Shown: positions 46,401 through 54,440, counted from the first letter of the stretch. The stretch: DNA of 64,000 nucleotides from Calliphora vicina (GCF_958450345.1 NC_088784.1:45322278-45386277), one strand, 5' to 3'. Numbers and translations: made by a program. Notes: generated by a model not told the origin, from the letters alone.

Positions 46401-48828
46401 TGGAATTCGTTTACTTACCAAAATAAATGGATATTTGAATATGATTTCATTATTTGTAATTTTTAAAGACCACATGATGTCATATGATTATGAAAATATT
46501 ATTTTAGCATTAAATGTCAGCACCCTTCTAACATTAACTAGTCATATCCTTTTGATCTTGAGCTCTTATACACTCAGTTTTAGGCACACCCCCACAATTA
46601 TTTGATTTCCTTTTCATAGAGAATATCCGCAAGATTTTAAATTGGTAAAGAAATAAATTAAAATTCTTAAAATTGTCTTGGTTTTCGAAAAATTCACCAT
46701 ATTGAACAGAAAATGCATCATTCGTCAATTCTGTTATCCTTTGTAAATTTCATATCCTTGAATTTATTAGTATTAACAGTAAATTACTGTATTGTAACAG
46801 TATTACAGTTTTTAGCTATTTTTTATAATTATTTTTTTAAAAATTTTAAAAATCAAGTAAATTTTCTTAGAGTTGCATTTTTTTTGCTCGCACAATTTTA
46901 CCACTGTTTTTACTAAATATTTTATAATTATCCTTACGTAAACAAATATTGGACAAAATGTCATACAATAATTGCCTATGATCAATAAGAATATAGAAAC
47001 AGCAGATGGGGACAATTGGATACCTTTTTGAGCAAAATCAGTGCAGTTGAAAATCACATTGCATTTTTTATTCTCGCTACTGTATAGTCAAACTTTCAAC
47101 TCATTCGGACCATAAATGGATATTTTGCGATTTTTTAAAAAATCTGAGACCCGATGTGACCAACATTGATGGGCTAAGCACTGGCCCCCATTAGCGCTAG
47201 GAAGCTGAACAAACAAATTATTTCCAAAAAAAAAAGTTTTTAAACCACAGCGCAGTGGTACAAATGTCATGTGAATAAAGGATTTTTAGAAGAAATTTGT
47301 AAAATAGATTGAAATTATTAAATAATTATGCAAAAACATACTTAATGTAACTATCTAAATATTATAATAGATTTAGTTGTAATTTCAAGATGAAAAAACG
47401 TTAGATCTATATTTATTAATAACGAAAATTAATGAATAGACTTTATAAAAACAAAAAATACAACAATTTTAACATAAAATATTTATTAATTTTTATAAAC
47501 AATGTGTATGTTATTAAAAGGATAAACTTTTCATAGTTGATGATAAATTAATATTCATTGATAAGTTTTCCACAATGCTATCAGAATTTAATATGTACTT
47601 GCAGTCGATAAATAGGATGTACTCGAGCGATTGATTCTAAGACCATGTCTTATTAAATAAAAAAATAATTAATTATGACACTAAATGACTATGAACAAAA
47701 TCAAGTAAATATGTATGAATGTATGCTGTACTTTGTATGAGTAAGTATAATAAAAGTTGTTAAACATTGTATTGGTAATAATAATGGTATAAATACCTTT
47801 ATTGCAGTCTGCATAATTACATTAGTAGCATAGTTAACACCCTTGGAACCTAATTGTAATACAGCAGAATATCCACGCTCTTTGGCTTGATTAAGATACT
47901 CGTCAATTTCCTACATAAAGTTTCCTTGGATCAGTAAATATATTGTATACATTTAAATTATATGTATGTACCTGTTCACGACGGGTCAACATTGGATGAA
48001 CAAATTTTCTATACAGTGTTGAACTACCTTTGGTAGCTGGCGAAAGTAGCCATAACACAATAATCACTTTTACTTCATAATAAAATGGAAACCACGAAAG
48101 GAAGATGTCGGTAAAAGTTTCAGTGCATGTAAAAAATGCATAGACGATCCAATACATCATCCATTTAACCTAAAAATAAAAAAAACATATACATACATTA
48201 AAAACAAAAAAAAAAGGTATTTTTTTCTTGGATGACTTACATATTCTTTTACATTCTTTGTGCGGACTGCTTTATATGAGGCATAAGCTGGATAAAGAGT
48301 ACCAAACGATAATCTGAAAGCAGGAAAAATAATATGTTCAACACAAGGGCGTGGTGAAATAAAAATTGCTATAATGAAACATATACACGTTGTGGTAAGA
48401 GATAATGGTGGTAAAGGTATGGTTTGTAATAATTCCAAAAAACGTCTAACTGCTGTCAAATTTCGAACAACATTCTCTGTATCTATTCCTTGAGATGGTT
48501 CTTCATTAAAGTATGTTTCATCGATATATTCTCGATCGGTGTAATTTGTGTGCGTAACAGAAATCATATCATTAGTATATCTGTCTTTTGTGCTAGTATA
48601 TACTACAGGGCGTAAGAATTTTTCATAAATTGGGAAATCATCTTGATCAGTTAATGGATTTTTCCGGTTAGCTATGATAATATCATTGTCGAAATGATAT
48701 TTGTTTTTAAATGTTTTGCTTACTCGACCCTTAACATTTTCTCCTTTGAAAATGTAATGTCTAGGGCCTTTGGAACGCTCAACAAAATATTCTTGGTCAA
48801 TTTGATACATAGCAATATTATTTGCCAT
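25357..48828 (-). CDS. ReepA: ReepA gene (REEP/TB2-DP1-HVA22 family), extent of coding exons
   Basis: Exons join with GT-AG sites and matching phases: 48828-48241, 48169-47972, 47910-47797, then either 43975-43553 (stop) or 43258-43172, 43105-42954, 42886-42757 and a last exon at 26415-25864 or 25461-25357. Predicted lengths are 440, 606 or 457 residues. The core FGTLYPAYASYKAVRTKNV, followed by WMMYWIVYAFFT, SWFPFYYEVK and LSPATKGSSTLYRKFVHP, is the REEP1-4 signature. These are hairpin-type membrane proteins that shape ER tubules. The symbol follows the Drosophila orthologue. The 16-kb intron 26416-42756 and the intron above 43975 are filled with transposons. Confidence 0.88.
25864..26415 (-). 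CDS. ReepA: Candidate ReepA terminal exon 7a
   Basis: Acceptor AACCTAG, phase 0, 183 codons (VEFEACEDNPYMFKLLDYQL ... HKKGKAPQPPSTQLLE ... CCAKETEI) and a stop. The sequence is acidic with a proline motif (KAPQPP) and no recognised domain. Phase is compatible with exon 6 across the 16-kb intron. No transposon similarity was seen and codon use looks like a real gene, so I assign it to ReepA, but transcript evidence is needed for the join. Confidence 0.6.
   Translation of the reverse strand, partial: VEFEACEDNPYMFKLLDYQLSLNKVEYKDKIDHDNILSSVQNIYTQMDLVNDYNLDNIENEDFEQSAEEFFETMSSASDDIYMDHNNFTDIIEDQKSTSSDHNNDSILDTNINLNEMRTSLQEIENNFRTNINKSSPSNITRAYFHKKGKAPQPPSTQLLEISTINIPNSPQIEKCCAKETEI
26576..27100. 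mobile_element. hAT-like family B copy, left part only
   Basis: Starts CATAGCTGTATATTGTGAAT and matches 58022 onwards (terminal repeat CATAGCTGTAA) for some 500 bp with many substitutions. No right end found. A foldback MITE (26924-27033) interrupts it: the shared sequence resumes after it. Confidence 0.75.
26924..27033. mobile_element. Foldback MITE, 110 bp
   Basis: Arms GGTTATTCATTTCAAAAAAG... (26924-26971) and ...GAAATGAATACCC (26985-27033) are inverted copies with a 13-bp loop. Nested in the hAT-like copy. Confidence 0.85.
27101..28241. other. Intron sequence without identifiable element
   Basis: No gene. Short local repeat GCATATATATAGACCA at 27379 and 27402. Confidence 0.5.
28242..28490. 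mobile_element. Foldback MITE (TTGGGGGATTCAAAC)
   Basis: TTGGGGGATTCAAACAGTC at left and the complement at right, with arms of about 90-100 bp and a small loop. Resembles the ends at 22413-23473 (TTGGGGTATTCACACGG), so possibly the same broad family. Confidence 0.85.
28565..28655 (+). mobile_element. Short retroposon with A/C-rich tail, copy 1
   Basis: TTCTACGCACCGGAATGACC ... CTGCTGCTACAACAACAGCA matches the copy at 44972-45074, which has a clear target duplication. Confidence 0.7.
28972..30546 (+). mobile_element. Tc1-like transposon, near full length, two-site terminal repeats
   Basis: TA|CAGTATTGGCCATAACTAAA ... complement |TA (30547-30548). A second, similar inverted motif lies about 190-230 bp inside each end (GGACAAAACAAAAGCACCCC at about 29174; complement-like AAGGGGTGCCTTAGTTTTGT at about 30321), i.e. 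an IR/DR arrangement with two transposase-binding sites per end. The transposase inside is broken. Confidence 0.93.
29265..30243 (+). pseudogene. Tc1 transposase, frameshifted
   Basis: N-terminal helix-turn-helix region at 29265-29480, then several stops and shifts. A long clean piece at 29837-30184 has MVWGVFSGQGIGPIHKINGI, FQQDKDPKHTSK (second catalytic Asp) and WTPQSPNINPIENF (catalytic Glu), the DDE core of Tc1 transposases. Confidence 0.88.
31345..32345 (+). pseudogene. Non-LTR reverse transcriptase fragment
   Basis: A 257-codon open frame (31401-32174) contains RRGVPQGSILGPLLFSLYSN and the catalytic YADDIQLY. Downstream SINPKKSKCI and LAKTYLTPILLYGCE are thumb/linker motifs. The N-terminal endonuclease and first reverse transcriptase motifs are missing (5' truncated), and a small internal deletion near 31740 is likely. 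Clade not assigned. Confidence 0.85.
32665..33480 (+). pseudogene. Tc1-type transposase remnant with tandem duplication
   Basis: MPRTIKQSTLEERKIVIQLH at 32665 onward is a helix-turn-helix start; 32831-33100 is the second DNA-binding region (KLSSKDEIMVLREVKKNPFI, ETIRRLLRKNDFHGRVARKK). Further on GVGNLHLIDGIMNKHVYLTI occurs twice because a 75-bp unit is duplicated (from 33260 and 33335). A TGA/TAA and frame changes break it, and the end with the last acidic residue is missing. Confidence 0.85.
33260..33410 (+). repeat. 75-bp tandem duplication in transposase remnant
   Basis: GGAGTTGGCAATTTGCATTT begins at 33260 and again at 33335; the unit is exactly 25 codons. Confidence 0.92.
33688..34133. 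mobile_element. MITE family C, copy 1 (ATTAGG...CCTAAT)
   Basis: Flanked by ACAT (33684-33687, 34134-34137). Begins ATTAGGCATATTACTAA and ends TTATATCCCTAAT. Closely similar to 35014-35447. Confidence 0.82.
34340..34932 (+). mobile_element. Non-autonomous Helitron, 593 bp
   Basis: Starts TCTTCTAATATATAAAAATC after A and ends GGATCAGCTAG before T. The empty paralogous site at 54322/54323 reads AACTTAATA|TAGTGTAG, showing insertion between A and T with no duplication, the Helitron hallmark. Confidence 0.93.
35014..35447. mobile_element. MITE family C, copy 2
   Basis: Flanked by GTAC (35010-35013, 35448-35451). The empty paralogue at about 54408-54425 reads ATATGTAGATATTTAAAT, so a 4-bp target (GTAG/GTAC) was duplicated. 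Confidence 0.88.
35501..36340. other. Intron sequence without identifiable element
   Basis: AT-rich, short open frames only; nothing recognised. Confidence 0.5.
36345..36660 (+). pseudogene. Tc1-type transposase C-terminal fragment
   Basis: Frame pieces DGDPMHTSKIVKNG and (other frame) EFNPIENF, then KKVDAKFIENMPMRVK, cover the last two catalytic positions of Tc1 transposases. Frameshifted. Confidence 0.75.
36690..36909. mobile_element. Tc1-like MITE or terminal-repeat fragment
   Basis: AGTGGGGTGCAAAATTGAGT at left, and ACTCATTTGAGCTCCCCACTG|TA at right, are inverted relatives. It may be a separate MITE or the right terminal repeat of the element whose transposase precedes it. Confidence 0.55.
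37320..39800 (+). pseudogene. Helitron Rep-helicase remnant
   Basis: Multiple frames give HLYNQ-type and helicase segments: QMGRYVSSNEAISRIFYLPF (about 37350), HPRNDECFYLRLLLVNVRHP (37700-37770), then after the MITE LLNRQQKYAHDVLMK and TGRIFFARSR (39000-39080, the Walker A area disrupted), ILLAFDFRQTLPVIPRS (39320-39380) and FPNIAQNHDWLSSRAILAA (39570-39630). The Rep catalytic motifs were not seen. Many frameshifts; inactive. Confidence 0.88.
38085..38880. mobile_element. MITE family A, complete copy 2 (796 bp)
   Basis: TA|GAGTAAGTTCGGGTAATGTG ... complement|TA (38083-38084 and 38881-38882). The motif GGTAATGTGGTATAG is repeated in tandem at the left end and GGCTAATGTGGTACAG occurs at 38452. 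A short frame MPKNVKYENGQRMILRTISE near 38493 may be a remnant of its transposase. Interrupts the Helitron helicase. Confidence 0.9.
39816..41381. other. Intron sequence without identifiable element
   Basis: No gene and no terminal repeats recognised. Confidence 0.5.
41382..42460 (+). mobile_element. Non-autonomous Helitron, 1079 bp
   Basis: TCTTATATATAAAAAGAAGT after A at the left; GCAACGCGGACCGGGTTCAGCTAG followed in the genome by T at the right (split: GCAACGCGGACCGG, GTTCAGCTAG). Subterminal CGACCGATTTCAAAATTTCA is shared in style with the other Helitron leaders. No helicase remnant recognised. Confidence 0.85.
42757..42886 (-). CDS. ReepA: ReepA exon 6
   Basis: 130 bp: one completing base plus 43 codons, YNVRSSDDISSGYSSAEPIS then SRTSSMSNASKSRLKAKRSE, ending on a complete codon at a GTAAGT donor (42756-42751). 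Serine-rich, probably a phosphorylated cytosolic tail. The following exon must lie beyond a large intron. Confidence 0.87.
42954..43105 (-). CDS. ReepA: ReepA exon 5
   Basis: 152 bp, begins phase 0 (AAATTAAG acceptor) and ends with two extra bases at a GTATTT donor. Encodes VDDVVTMRPQQRMLRQ, then RSASGTRHSTGMYFTEVDV. The two extra bases are completed by the first base of exon 6, which confirms the junction. Confidence 0.85.
43172..43258 (-). CDS. ReepA: ReepA exon 4b
   Basis: 29 codons: GGGNLVQTIRRSYSLSDLSE...TEDE, with acceptor GACGTTAG and donor GTATAC. The RRSYSLSDL segment is comparable to the serine-rich region following the core in REEP1. Confidence 0.88.
43553..43975 (-). CDS. ReepA: ReepA alternative terminal exon 4a
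   Basis: Acceptor TTTTACTAG, phase 0, 140 codons and a stop at 43553-43555. An AATAAA signal (minus strand) lies about 25 nt past the stop at 43528-43523. The encoded tail is acidic (EFSEDDEQIFDIDEE) then basic (RKTKIKEPKDEISKRSK; LRPRRKLRE). It would give a protein of 440 residues. Phase matches exon 3, so this is best read as a short-isoform end; no other gene candidate is nearby. Confidence 0.75.
   Translation of the reverse strand, partial: TFHYGLNASNHQQGMLPSSQSDDAIYARSRIRNQDEFDEIDDTQWVSKSNSLDSMPSMHVEFSEDDEQIFDIDEEVIARDDAGAARIRDPPTRKTKIKEPKDEISKRSKLSNHSSKVPTSGLRPRRKLREATPDIDVDVV
43976..44309. other. Intron; partial muscoid-type repeat
   Basis: ATATACCCTTTACTATTAGC and GTAATTCCTTCAAC at 44147-44200 resemble the start of the repeat at 53766/56686. 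Otherwise nothing. Confidence 0.45.
44310..44565. mobile_element. MITE family C, partial inverted copy 3
   Basis: Complement of the inner part of 33688-34133 (landmarks CACGGTATTATTTTTTCGCG, AACTGCGGACATACTTC). Neither end complete. Confidence 0.8.
44972..45074 (+). mobile_element. Short retroposon with (CAA)n tail, copy 2
   Basis: Flanked by the 11-bp duplication ATATAAGTATT (44961-44971, 45075-45085). The empty paralogous site is in the first Transib-like copy at about 20100-20115. The variable-length duplication and CAA tail indicate target-primed retroposition: a SINE or a heavily 5'-truncated LINE. Confidence 0.88.
45521..47082. mobile_element. Tc1-like element with ~200-bp two-site terminal repeats
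   Basis: TA|CAGTAGCGAGCATAAAAAAT ... complement|TA. Terminal repeats are similar over about 150-200 bp, and an inner copy of the end motif (AAAAAAAATGCAACTCTA at about 45697 and complement at 46866) gives an IR/DR layout. Interior coding is too decayed to identify. Confidence 0.88.
47261..47796. other. ReepA intron, nothing identified
   Basis: AT-rich sequence up to the exon 3 donor. Confidence 0.5.
47797..47910 (-). CDS. ReepA: ReepA exon 3
   Basis: 38 codons, phase 0 (TGTAG acceptor, GTATTT donor). Encodes EIDEYLNQAKERGYSAVLQL...NVIMQTAIK, the amphipathic helix region after the membrane hairpins in REEP1-4. Confidence 0.93.
47972..48169 (-). CDS. ReepA: ReepA exon 2: TB2/DP1/HVA22 core
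   Basis: 66 codons, phase 0 at both ends (TTTTTAG acceptor, GTACAT donor). Encodes VKWMMYWIVYAFFT, SWFPFYYEVKVIIVLWLLSP and TLYRKFVHPMLTRREQ: two hydrophobic hairpin segments and the amphipathic start of the cytosolic tail. Highly typical for REEP1-4. Confidence 0.95.
48241..48828 (-). CDS. ReepA: ReepA exon 1: N-terminal extension and first REEP segment
   Basis: 196 codons from ATG (context AAACGATGG) to a GTAAGT donor at 48240. Residues 1-140 are hydrophilic and not recognised. A hydrophobic segment at about 144-157 (LTTTCICFIIAIFI) precedes the conserved FGTLYPAYASYKAV (175-188). Vertebrate REEP1 has only a short N-terminus, so the extension is unusual. A consensus acceptor (TTTTTCCTGCTTTCAG) lies in frame before R172 at 48314, suggesting that other isoforms skip the extension by joining an upstream first exon there. 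Confidence 0.85.
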
Positions 48829-49684
48829 CGTTTTAGCAGATCCTTCTTTTTATTATAAAATTAACATTACACCATACACAGACTTCCACAGCCCCAAATG
48901 AAAAACTAATTATAATAGAAACGGGCAAATATTTCTCGAAATTGCAGAGGCACACTCCAAGTCTTAAAATAGCAATAACTAAATTGTTCTATGCAGAGAA
49001 GAACATATTTTATACAATAATATTAGCCCATCTCATCCATAACACTACACAACGCATATCCGTCGCTGTCCGACTTTTATTCTTTCTTAATAAATATTGC
49101 AATGCGAATAATGACTAGATCACTAGAAGTATATGCCCAGCACTGATTATAAATATTATTATTTAAATATAAACTCTACCGAAAACATAACAAAGAGAGC
49201 AGCAAAGAGAAAATATTTTATATATTTCTTTCCTAATGAATCAAACGTCTCTAAAATATACGCACACATTTTTAAGCAAATGTGTATATACGGTCAGGCA
49301 TACATACTATATATAAATAAGTATGTATTTAGATATGTATATATTTTATATACATGTACACCTTAAAGCACGTTGACCTATTAACAATTATAGTAGTGCA
49401 ATAAGTGTGTATCATAAACATAACAGAACGTAAAGACATTTATTTGTATTTTTTTTTAAAATTAATTTCTATTAAAGTTTCGGACCTAGAATAATTATTA
49501 GACTGCAAAGATGCTTTCCTAAATTTAATAATCATCAAAGAATCTTTTTTAAAGATCTCTGATTATATTTCACATATATTTAAAATTAAATGATATTAAA
49601 TATTCCAATGCGGTCGAAAGCCATGGTTGTAATGAGATAAGACTGATGCCGAAAAATGGTCTATATAAGTTAAAGCATCTATAG
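48829..49684. other. Upstream flank of ReepA coding start
   Basis: Expected to hold the 5' untranslated region and possibly upstream first exon(s) or promoter; no confident element or coding exon was recognised. Confidence 0.4.
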
Positions 49685-51972
49685 TAGACCGTCTCAGTTT
49701 TTATACATTTTTCGAAATTCCTTCATGAACATCGATTTTCTTAATCTACTCTAAAAACAAAGAATTCTGGTGTATAACACTTAAATATGGATGAACGGGA
49801 AGTGGTCTCTCAAATCGTTTTTTCGTTTTTTTTAGTCAAAATGCATTTTTTCCAAAAAATTAAAAAATCCTGTTTTAGTAATTTGCTTCAAACTCAAGCA
49901 ATTCTTAACGGATTTGAACGTAATTAAATGCATTAGAAAGCTAATTGAATTTCCTAAATGTTTCTTAAAGCAACATAGCCATTTTGTTCGATGGTTTTTA
50001 ATTCATAGCATTACAAATTCAGATTTTCAAATAAGAACTTAACATTGTTTTTTTAATTTTTGCTTACCTTTTCTTATATAAAAATTGAACGAGGTAAAAT
50101 TTTTATATTCTGTAAATGCAGTATGGTAGGAAATTTTAAAATGAAGATTTTGATGTAAATAACAGTAGCATTCGGTTAAGAAAAACTGCAGTTTTAGTTA
50201 AAATGATGAAATTACTAAAGTTGACTATTTGTAAATTTGCATCAATTTCATAAATACATTAATATAAAGTAAGAAGAGATTAATGTTGGTTTCTTATTTT
50301 TTCAAATTTGTTAAAATTGTACTTTGGTTGCAGTTTGGATGCATTTTGGGAAAATGCTAAAAATACTGTTTTCCATCACTACACAGTGGAGCAGAATCAA
50401 CATTTTTTGGAAATAAATCTGGCATTTCTAAACGGCTGGTCCGATCGGGATAAAATTTGACATGAGGGTAGCCAAGGAGTATTCGAGTTTAATGTTTAAA
50501 AATGCGCCCTACAAATGCTCTGGGGACGGCGCTATGGGGCTCAAAGTAGGTTACCATCGACTTGTAAAATTTTTAACCACGTTCCATTTCTTGTTTCCCA
50601 TCTGATTTTTGGAAAGCGATTGGCTAGGTCTTGAAAAACGTGTTTACGTGTGCTATTTATCTCTTATAATTTCCGAGTTATAGGCATTTCAAAATAGAAA
50701 TTTTAAAATTTTGCCATACCTTGGTCCGCTTTTTTAAAAATATAGGTCGTACTTTTGGACCGAATGGACTCGATTTTTTTTTGTTAGTTAGACAACAAAA
50801 TCGCCAATACTATACAGAAGATGTTAGAGCAATATCAATTATGGATCCAAAATTAAACGATTTTCAATTTAAAAATTAAAAAAATAGTACATTTTTGCTG
50901 TTTTTTGGGCGAAAAGGTGCCTTAACTCTTTCATTGTTAAAAAAAAAACTTTCTTTAAGAACATGTAACAATTTTTTGTGTCTCTGTAAAGTATGTTTAC
51001 GGAGAACATTTTGATATAAAAAACATGTCCTATTTTTCGACTATGCTGTCCCTACGCCCTTCGGAATTTGACCTATTTTTTATCAAAATTTAAAATTTGG
51101 ACCACATGTTCTATAATCCCAAAACTGTGATCAGAACACGGAAAGCAGACTTGGAAATCTCGATGTGTTCTCTATTTAACCATAAAGTATTTTCCCAGCC
51201 CCGATGGAAATGTGGGCCCTATTGGCAAAATTGTAAAAAATACCATTTTTGGGATTTTCGCTCCAATTTTTAGGAATTGTGGGATTTCCTTTAACCGTCC
51301 TTCAAAAATATTACACTTTTAAAGCGAATGCCATTTCGTCCAACAAAAGTACAATTTTATCAAATTTGAAAAAATAAAAAACCAACATCAACCTTTCTTA
51401 CTTTATTATGAAATTGAAGCAAATTTACAAATAAACAACTTTAGACATTTCATCATTTCAACTAAAACTGCAGTTTTTCTTAACAGAATGCTACTATTAT
51501 TTACATATAAATCTTCATTTTTAAATTTCCTACCATACTGCATTCACAGAATATAAAAATTGTTCCTCGTTCAATTTTTATAAAAGAAAAAGTAAGCAAA
51601 AATTAAAAAAAAAAATGATAAATTTGTATTTGAAAATCTGAATTTGTAATGCTATGAATAAAAAACCATCGAACAAAATGGCAATGTTACTTTAAGAGAC
51701 ATTTAGGAAATTTAATTAGCTTTCTAATGCATGTAATTAGGATCAAATCCGTTATGAACTGCTTAAATTAGAAGCAAATTACTAAAGCAAGATTTTTTTT
51801 TTTTTGGAAAAAAAAGCATTTTGCCTAAAAAACGAAAAAGCGATTTGAGAGACCACTTCCCGTTCATCCATATTTTAGTGTTATACACCAAAATTCTTGG
51901 TTTTTAGAGTAGATTAAGAAAGTCGATGTTCATGAAGGAATTTCGAATAAAAATTAAAAGTGAGACGGTCTA
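49685..51972. mobile_element. hAT-like element with 650-bp inverted repeats
   Basis: Exact 8-bp duplication ATCTATAG on both sides (49677-49684, 51973-51980). Ends TAGACCGTCTCA and its complement. Arms of about 650 bp (49685-50340 with about 51345-51972) surround a loop of about 1 kb that begins near a CACAGTGGAGCAG motif (50395). No transposase seen. Confidence 0.88.
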
Positions 51973-52308
51973 ATCTATAGTACTTCTGCTGGGTTTATAT
52001 GCAACTTGATGTATGCTTAAAATATTATTTCTATGTAGAAACCAAGTGATTCTTGTAGCTATAATTTTTTCTAAGGTTTTATATAGACATGACATCTTTG
52101 TTTGGTTTGGGGATTGGAATTATTGTTGAGATCTTCCAGCTTTGCGGAATTATACCATTTGTAAAAAATAAATTATCCCTACAAGCTACAATTGCTACTT
52201 AAGTAATGTCTTTTTTAATAACTTACTTTTTAAGTATACTGTTTTTGTTTTTTAGACTTTACTATAAAATAAACAAACAAAACAAAAAAACTCTTACTTT
52301 TTTCCAAT

Positions 52309-52400
52309 TTGCACAATAAAATAACTAAGCAGTGGTGTAGTGAGTACAACTACAGACTAGCAAACGGATGGTTAATGGTTCGACTCTTGGCTGCGAAAAT
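52309..52400 (+). mobile_element. tRNA-like SINE copy 1
   Basis: AGTGGTGTAGTGAGTAC resembles a pol III A box and GGTTCGACTC a B box, with an anticodon-loop-like CTAGCAA between them. A near-identical copy begins at 53679. The shared part also includes the upstream GCACAATAAAATAACTAA. Confidence 0.6.
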
Positions 52401-52529
52401 ATAAAGGATTACTTTTGGGACATCGCGAACATATGACTTCTTACATGACTTCTTACAGTAGAAAAATAAGTAGTAGAATCGTCAAATTCCCCTTATTTTT
52501 CGGCTTATTTGTAAGTAAAGTTTTTGCTG

Positions 52530-53000
52530 GGATATATCTGTTGTAAATGTGATAGAGAATTATTTGGAATATGTTTTAATATTGGGCCTCTTTGGTTTGT
52601 GTGGGGTGATCCCCATAGTTTAGAGTGAGTATTAAAGTCTCCTAAAATTATTGTATTATTACAGTTGCTTGAAAAAATTTATGAAAGTTCCGTAGTATTA
52701 AGTTGTTCGGAGGGATGTAAGTAGATTGATATGTATATATCAACCTCAACATAATAATCTGTTACTTTTAAAATATTATATTTAAAATTATTTTTAAAAA
52801 ATAACGCTGATCCACCACGTTTTTCCGTAGTGAAATGAGAAAGTGATGCATTATAGCCGTTAATTTGTTTCCTGTAGAGCGTGTGTTTCCTGTAGAGCAA
52901 TAATATCTGGTGAATTGTCATGTATTAGAAGTTGTAGAAGGTTATTGTAAAAACCATTTATATTCCACTGAATAATTTTGTTATCCATGTTGCACGCCAT
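52530..53000 (-). pseudogene. LINE endonuclease fragment
   Basis: Minus strand from about 52988: IIQWNINGFYNNL, PDIIALQETH, GGSALFFKNN, then IILGDFNTHSKLWGS at about 52610-52660. Endonuclease domain with catalytic GDFN; I- or jockey-like. No reverse transcriptase follows. Confidence 0.8.
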
Positions 53001-53145
53001 GCAAGAAACGATGCTGACATGAGATGAGATCATCATCCAGCGACTACAACGGAGGGATAGAGAACAAGCCCATGGCGGTGGATTAGCTTTCATAATAAAG
53101 CGAAATGTCAACTACGTTATGGAAGTTATGAACATTTCATTAAAC
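52985..53145 (+). pseudogene. Second LINE endonuclease fragment, opposite strand
   Basis: The plus strand reads REQAHGGGLAFIIKRNVNY at about 53060-53115, an endonuclease piece from a different LINE, head to head with the previous fragment. Confidence 0.55.
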
Positions 53146-53677
53146 ATTGGATTGCAGATTCTCATCTGCCGGTGACTATAACATCATTCGTATGAGACTA
53201 GCTATCATAATAATACGGTACGCCAACTAAAAATGCAGTTAACCTTAATGCACTTACGTGTTCATTGATGCTGGTAAGTGCATTTAAGTTTACTGCCAAA
53301 AAAAGCAGCTAACGGCAAATAATTTACATGAAGCTTTGTGATTTTTCCGTCTAAACATAACGACAAATTTGTTATTTTATCTACGTTTCAAATTATTAAG
53401 AAGTTGCAAACTTTTAATTTTTTCAAAATCTATTTTCCTTATTTTGTTTTGATTAAATTTTGTATTAGGCAGCTAAATGAAATTTTTCATGAAAACCAGT
53501 TACAGCTTCCAAAAGTATTATGTACTTATCTCAATGCACTTAAATTAACGAATTTATATGGAGTTTGGTAAATAAATATACAAAACACAAGTTTTGTGCA
53601 CTTATATACAAAATGCTCTTAAGTGAAAGGCAGGTAAGTCAAAACTACTGTATTACTGTGTGAAAACCATTATTTGA
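53146..53677. other. Nothing identified
   Basis: No gene or transposon end recognised. Confidence 0.5.
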
Positions 53678-53765
53678 TGCACAATAAAATAACTAAGCAG
53701 TGGTGTAGTGAGTACAACAGCAGACTAGCAAACGGATAGTTGCTGGTTTGAATCGGGTCTGCGAT
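53678..53765 (+). mobile_element. tRNA-like SINE copy 2
   Basis: AACTAAGCAGTGGTGTAGTG ... ACTAGCAAACGGATAGTTGC, B-box-like GGTTTGAATC. Differs from copy 1 by a few substitutions. Confidence 0.6.
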
Positions 53766-54210
53766 TTATTTATTTTTATACCCTTCACCTTCGTGAGAAG
53801 GGTATATAAAGTTTGTCATTCCGTTTGTAATTTCCACAATATAATTTTCCGACATTATAAAGTATATATGTATATTCTGAATCCTTATAGATAGGGGAGC
53901 CGTCTGTCTGTTAGTTGAAATCAATTTTCTGAAGACCCCAAATATCATCGGGATCCAAATCTTCAATAATTCTGTCAGACATGCTTTCGAGAAGTTTGCT
54001 ATTTAAAATCAGCAAAATCCGTCTATAAATAACGGAGATATGAGCAAATAGACAACCTCTGAAAACTTCATCAAAAAAAGACAATTTATTGCATGCTTTG
54101 ACAAAAAAGCAACAAAACGTATGTTTGGATATGTGTTGGTTTCATTGCTATGCGTATTTTGTTTTTGTTTTTTTTTTTTGACAAAAAAGCAACAAAACGT
54201 ATGTTTGGAT
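53766..54210 (+). repeat. Muscoid interspersed repeat E, copy 1
   Basis: TATACCCTTCACCTTCGTGA start, then TTGTCATTCCGTTTGTAAT and the CTTATAGATAG...CCGTCTGTCTG block, as in 56686-57368; the right part switches to repeat D at about 54215. Confidence 0.8.
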
Positions 54211-54214
54211 GCAA

Positions 54215-54440
54215 GGCGAATTCATACAAGGTGGTGTCAGTTCTACAAAAACAACAATTGGTCTTAACAAATGTCAAAAAACGAAAATGAAAAATTAAAC
54301 AAATAAGTATTTAAACTTAATATAGTGTAGATAATTGAATAGTGAGGGCTTTACTTATTTATGTAAACAATAAATATTTTGTTAATATGTTTAGAATATG
54401 TAGATATTTAAATATAAAAACTAGCTTTGACAGTTGTTAG
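54215..54440. repeat. Interspersed repeat D, copy without insertions
   Basis: Matches 34220-34339 + 34933-35013 + 35448-35480; provides the empty sites for the Helitron and MITE insertions there. Confidence 0.88.

Larger units (their letters stand above)
44781..47260. mobile_element. Transib-like element copy 2, hosting two insertions
   Basis: Starts CACAGTGGTTTAGAAAC directly after CGTCG (44776-44780), a CG-rich 5-mer as Transib prefers; the right end is degraded (GTTTTTAAACCACAG near 47240). Body matches 18680-20302 in patches. A retroposon (44972-45074) and a Tc1-like element (45521-47082) sit inside. Located in a ReepA intron. Confidence 0.75.

Noticed and set aside
52309..52400. Functional tRNA gene
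   Set aside because: Stems do not pair well by eye and the unit recurs with substitutions and extra upstream sequence, which fits a SINE.
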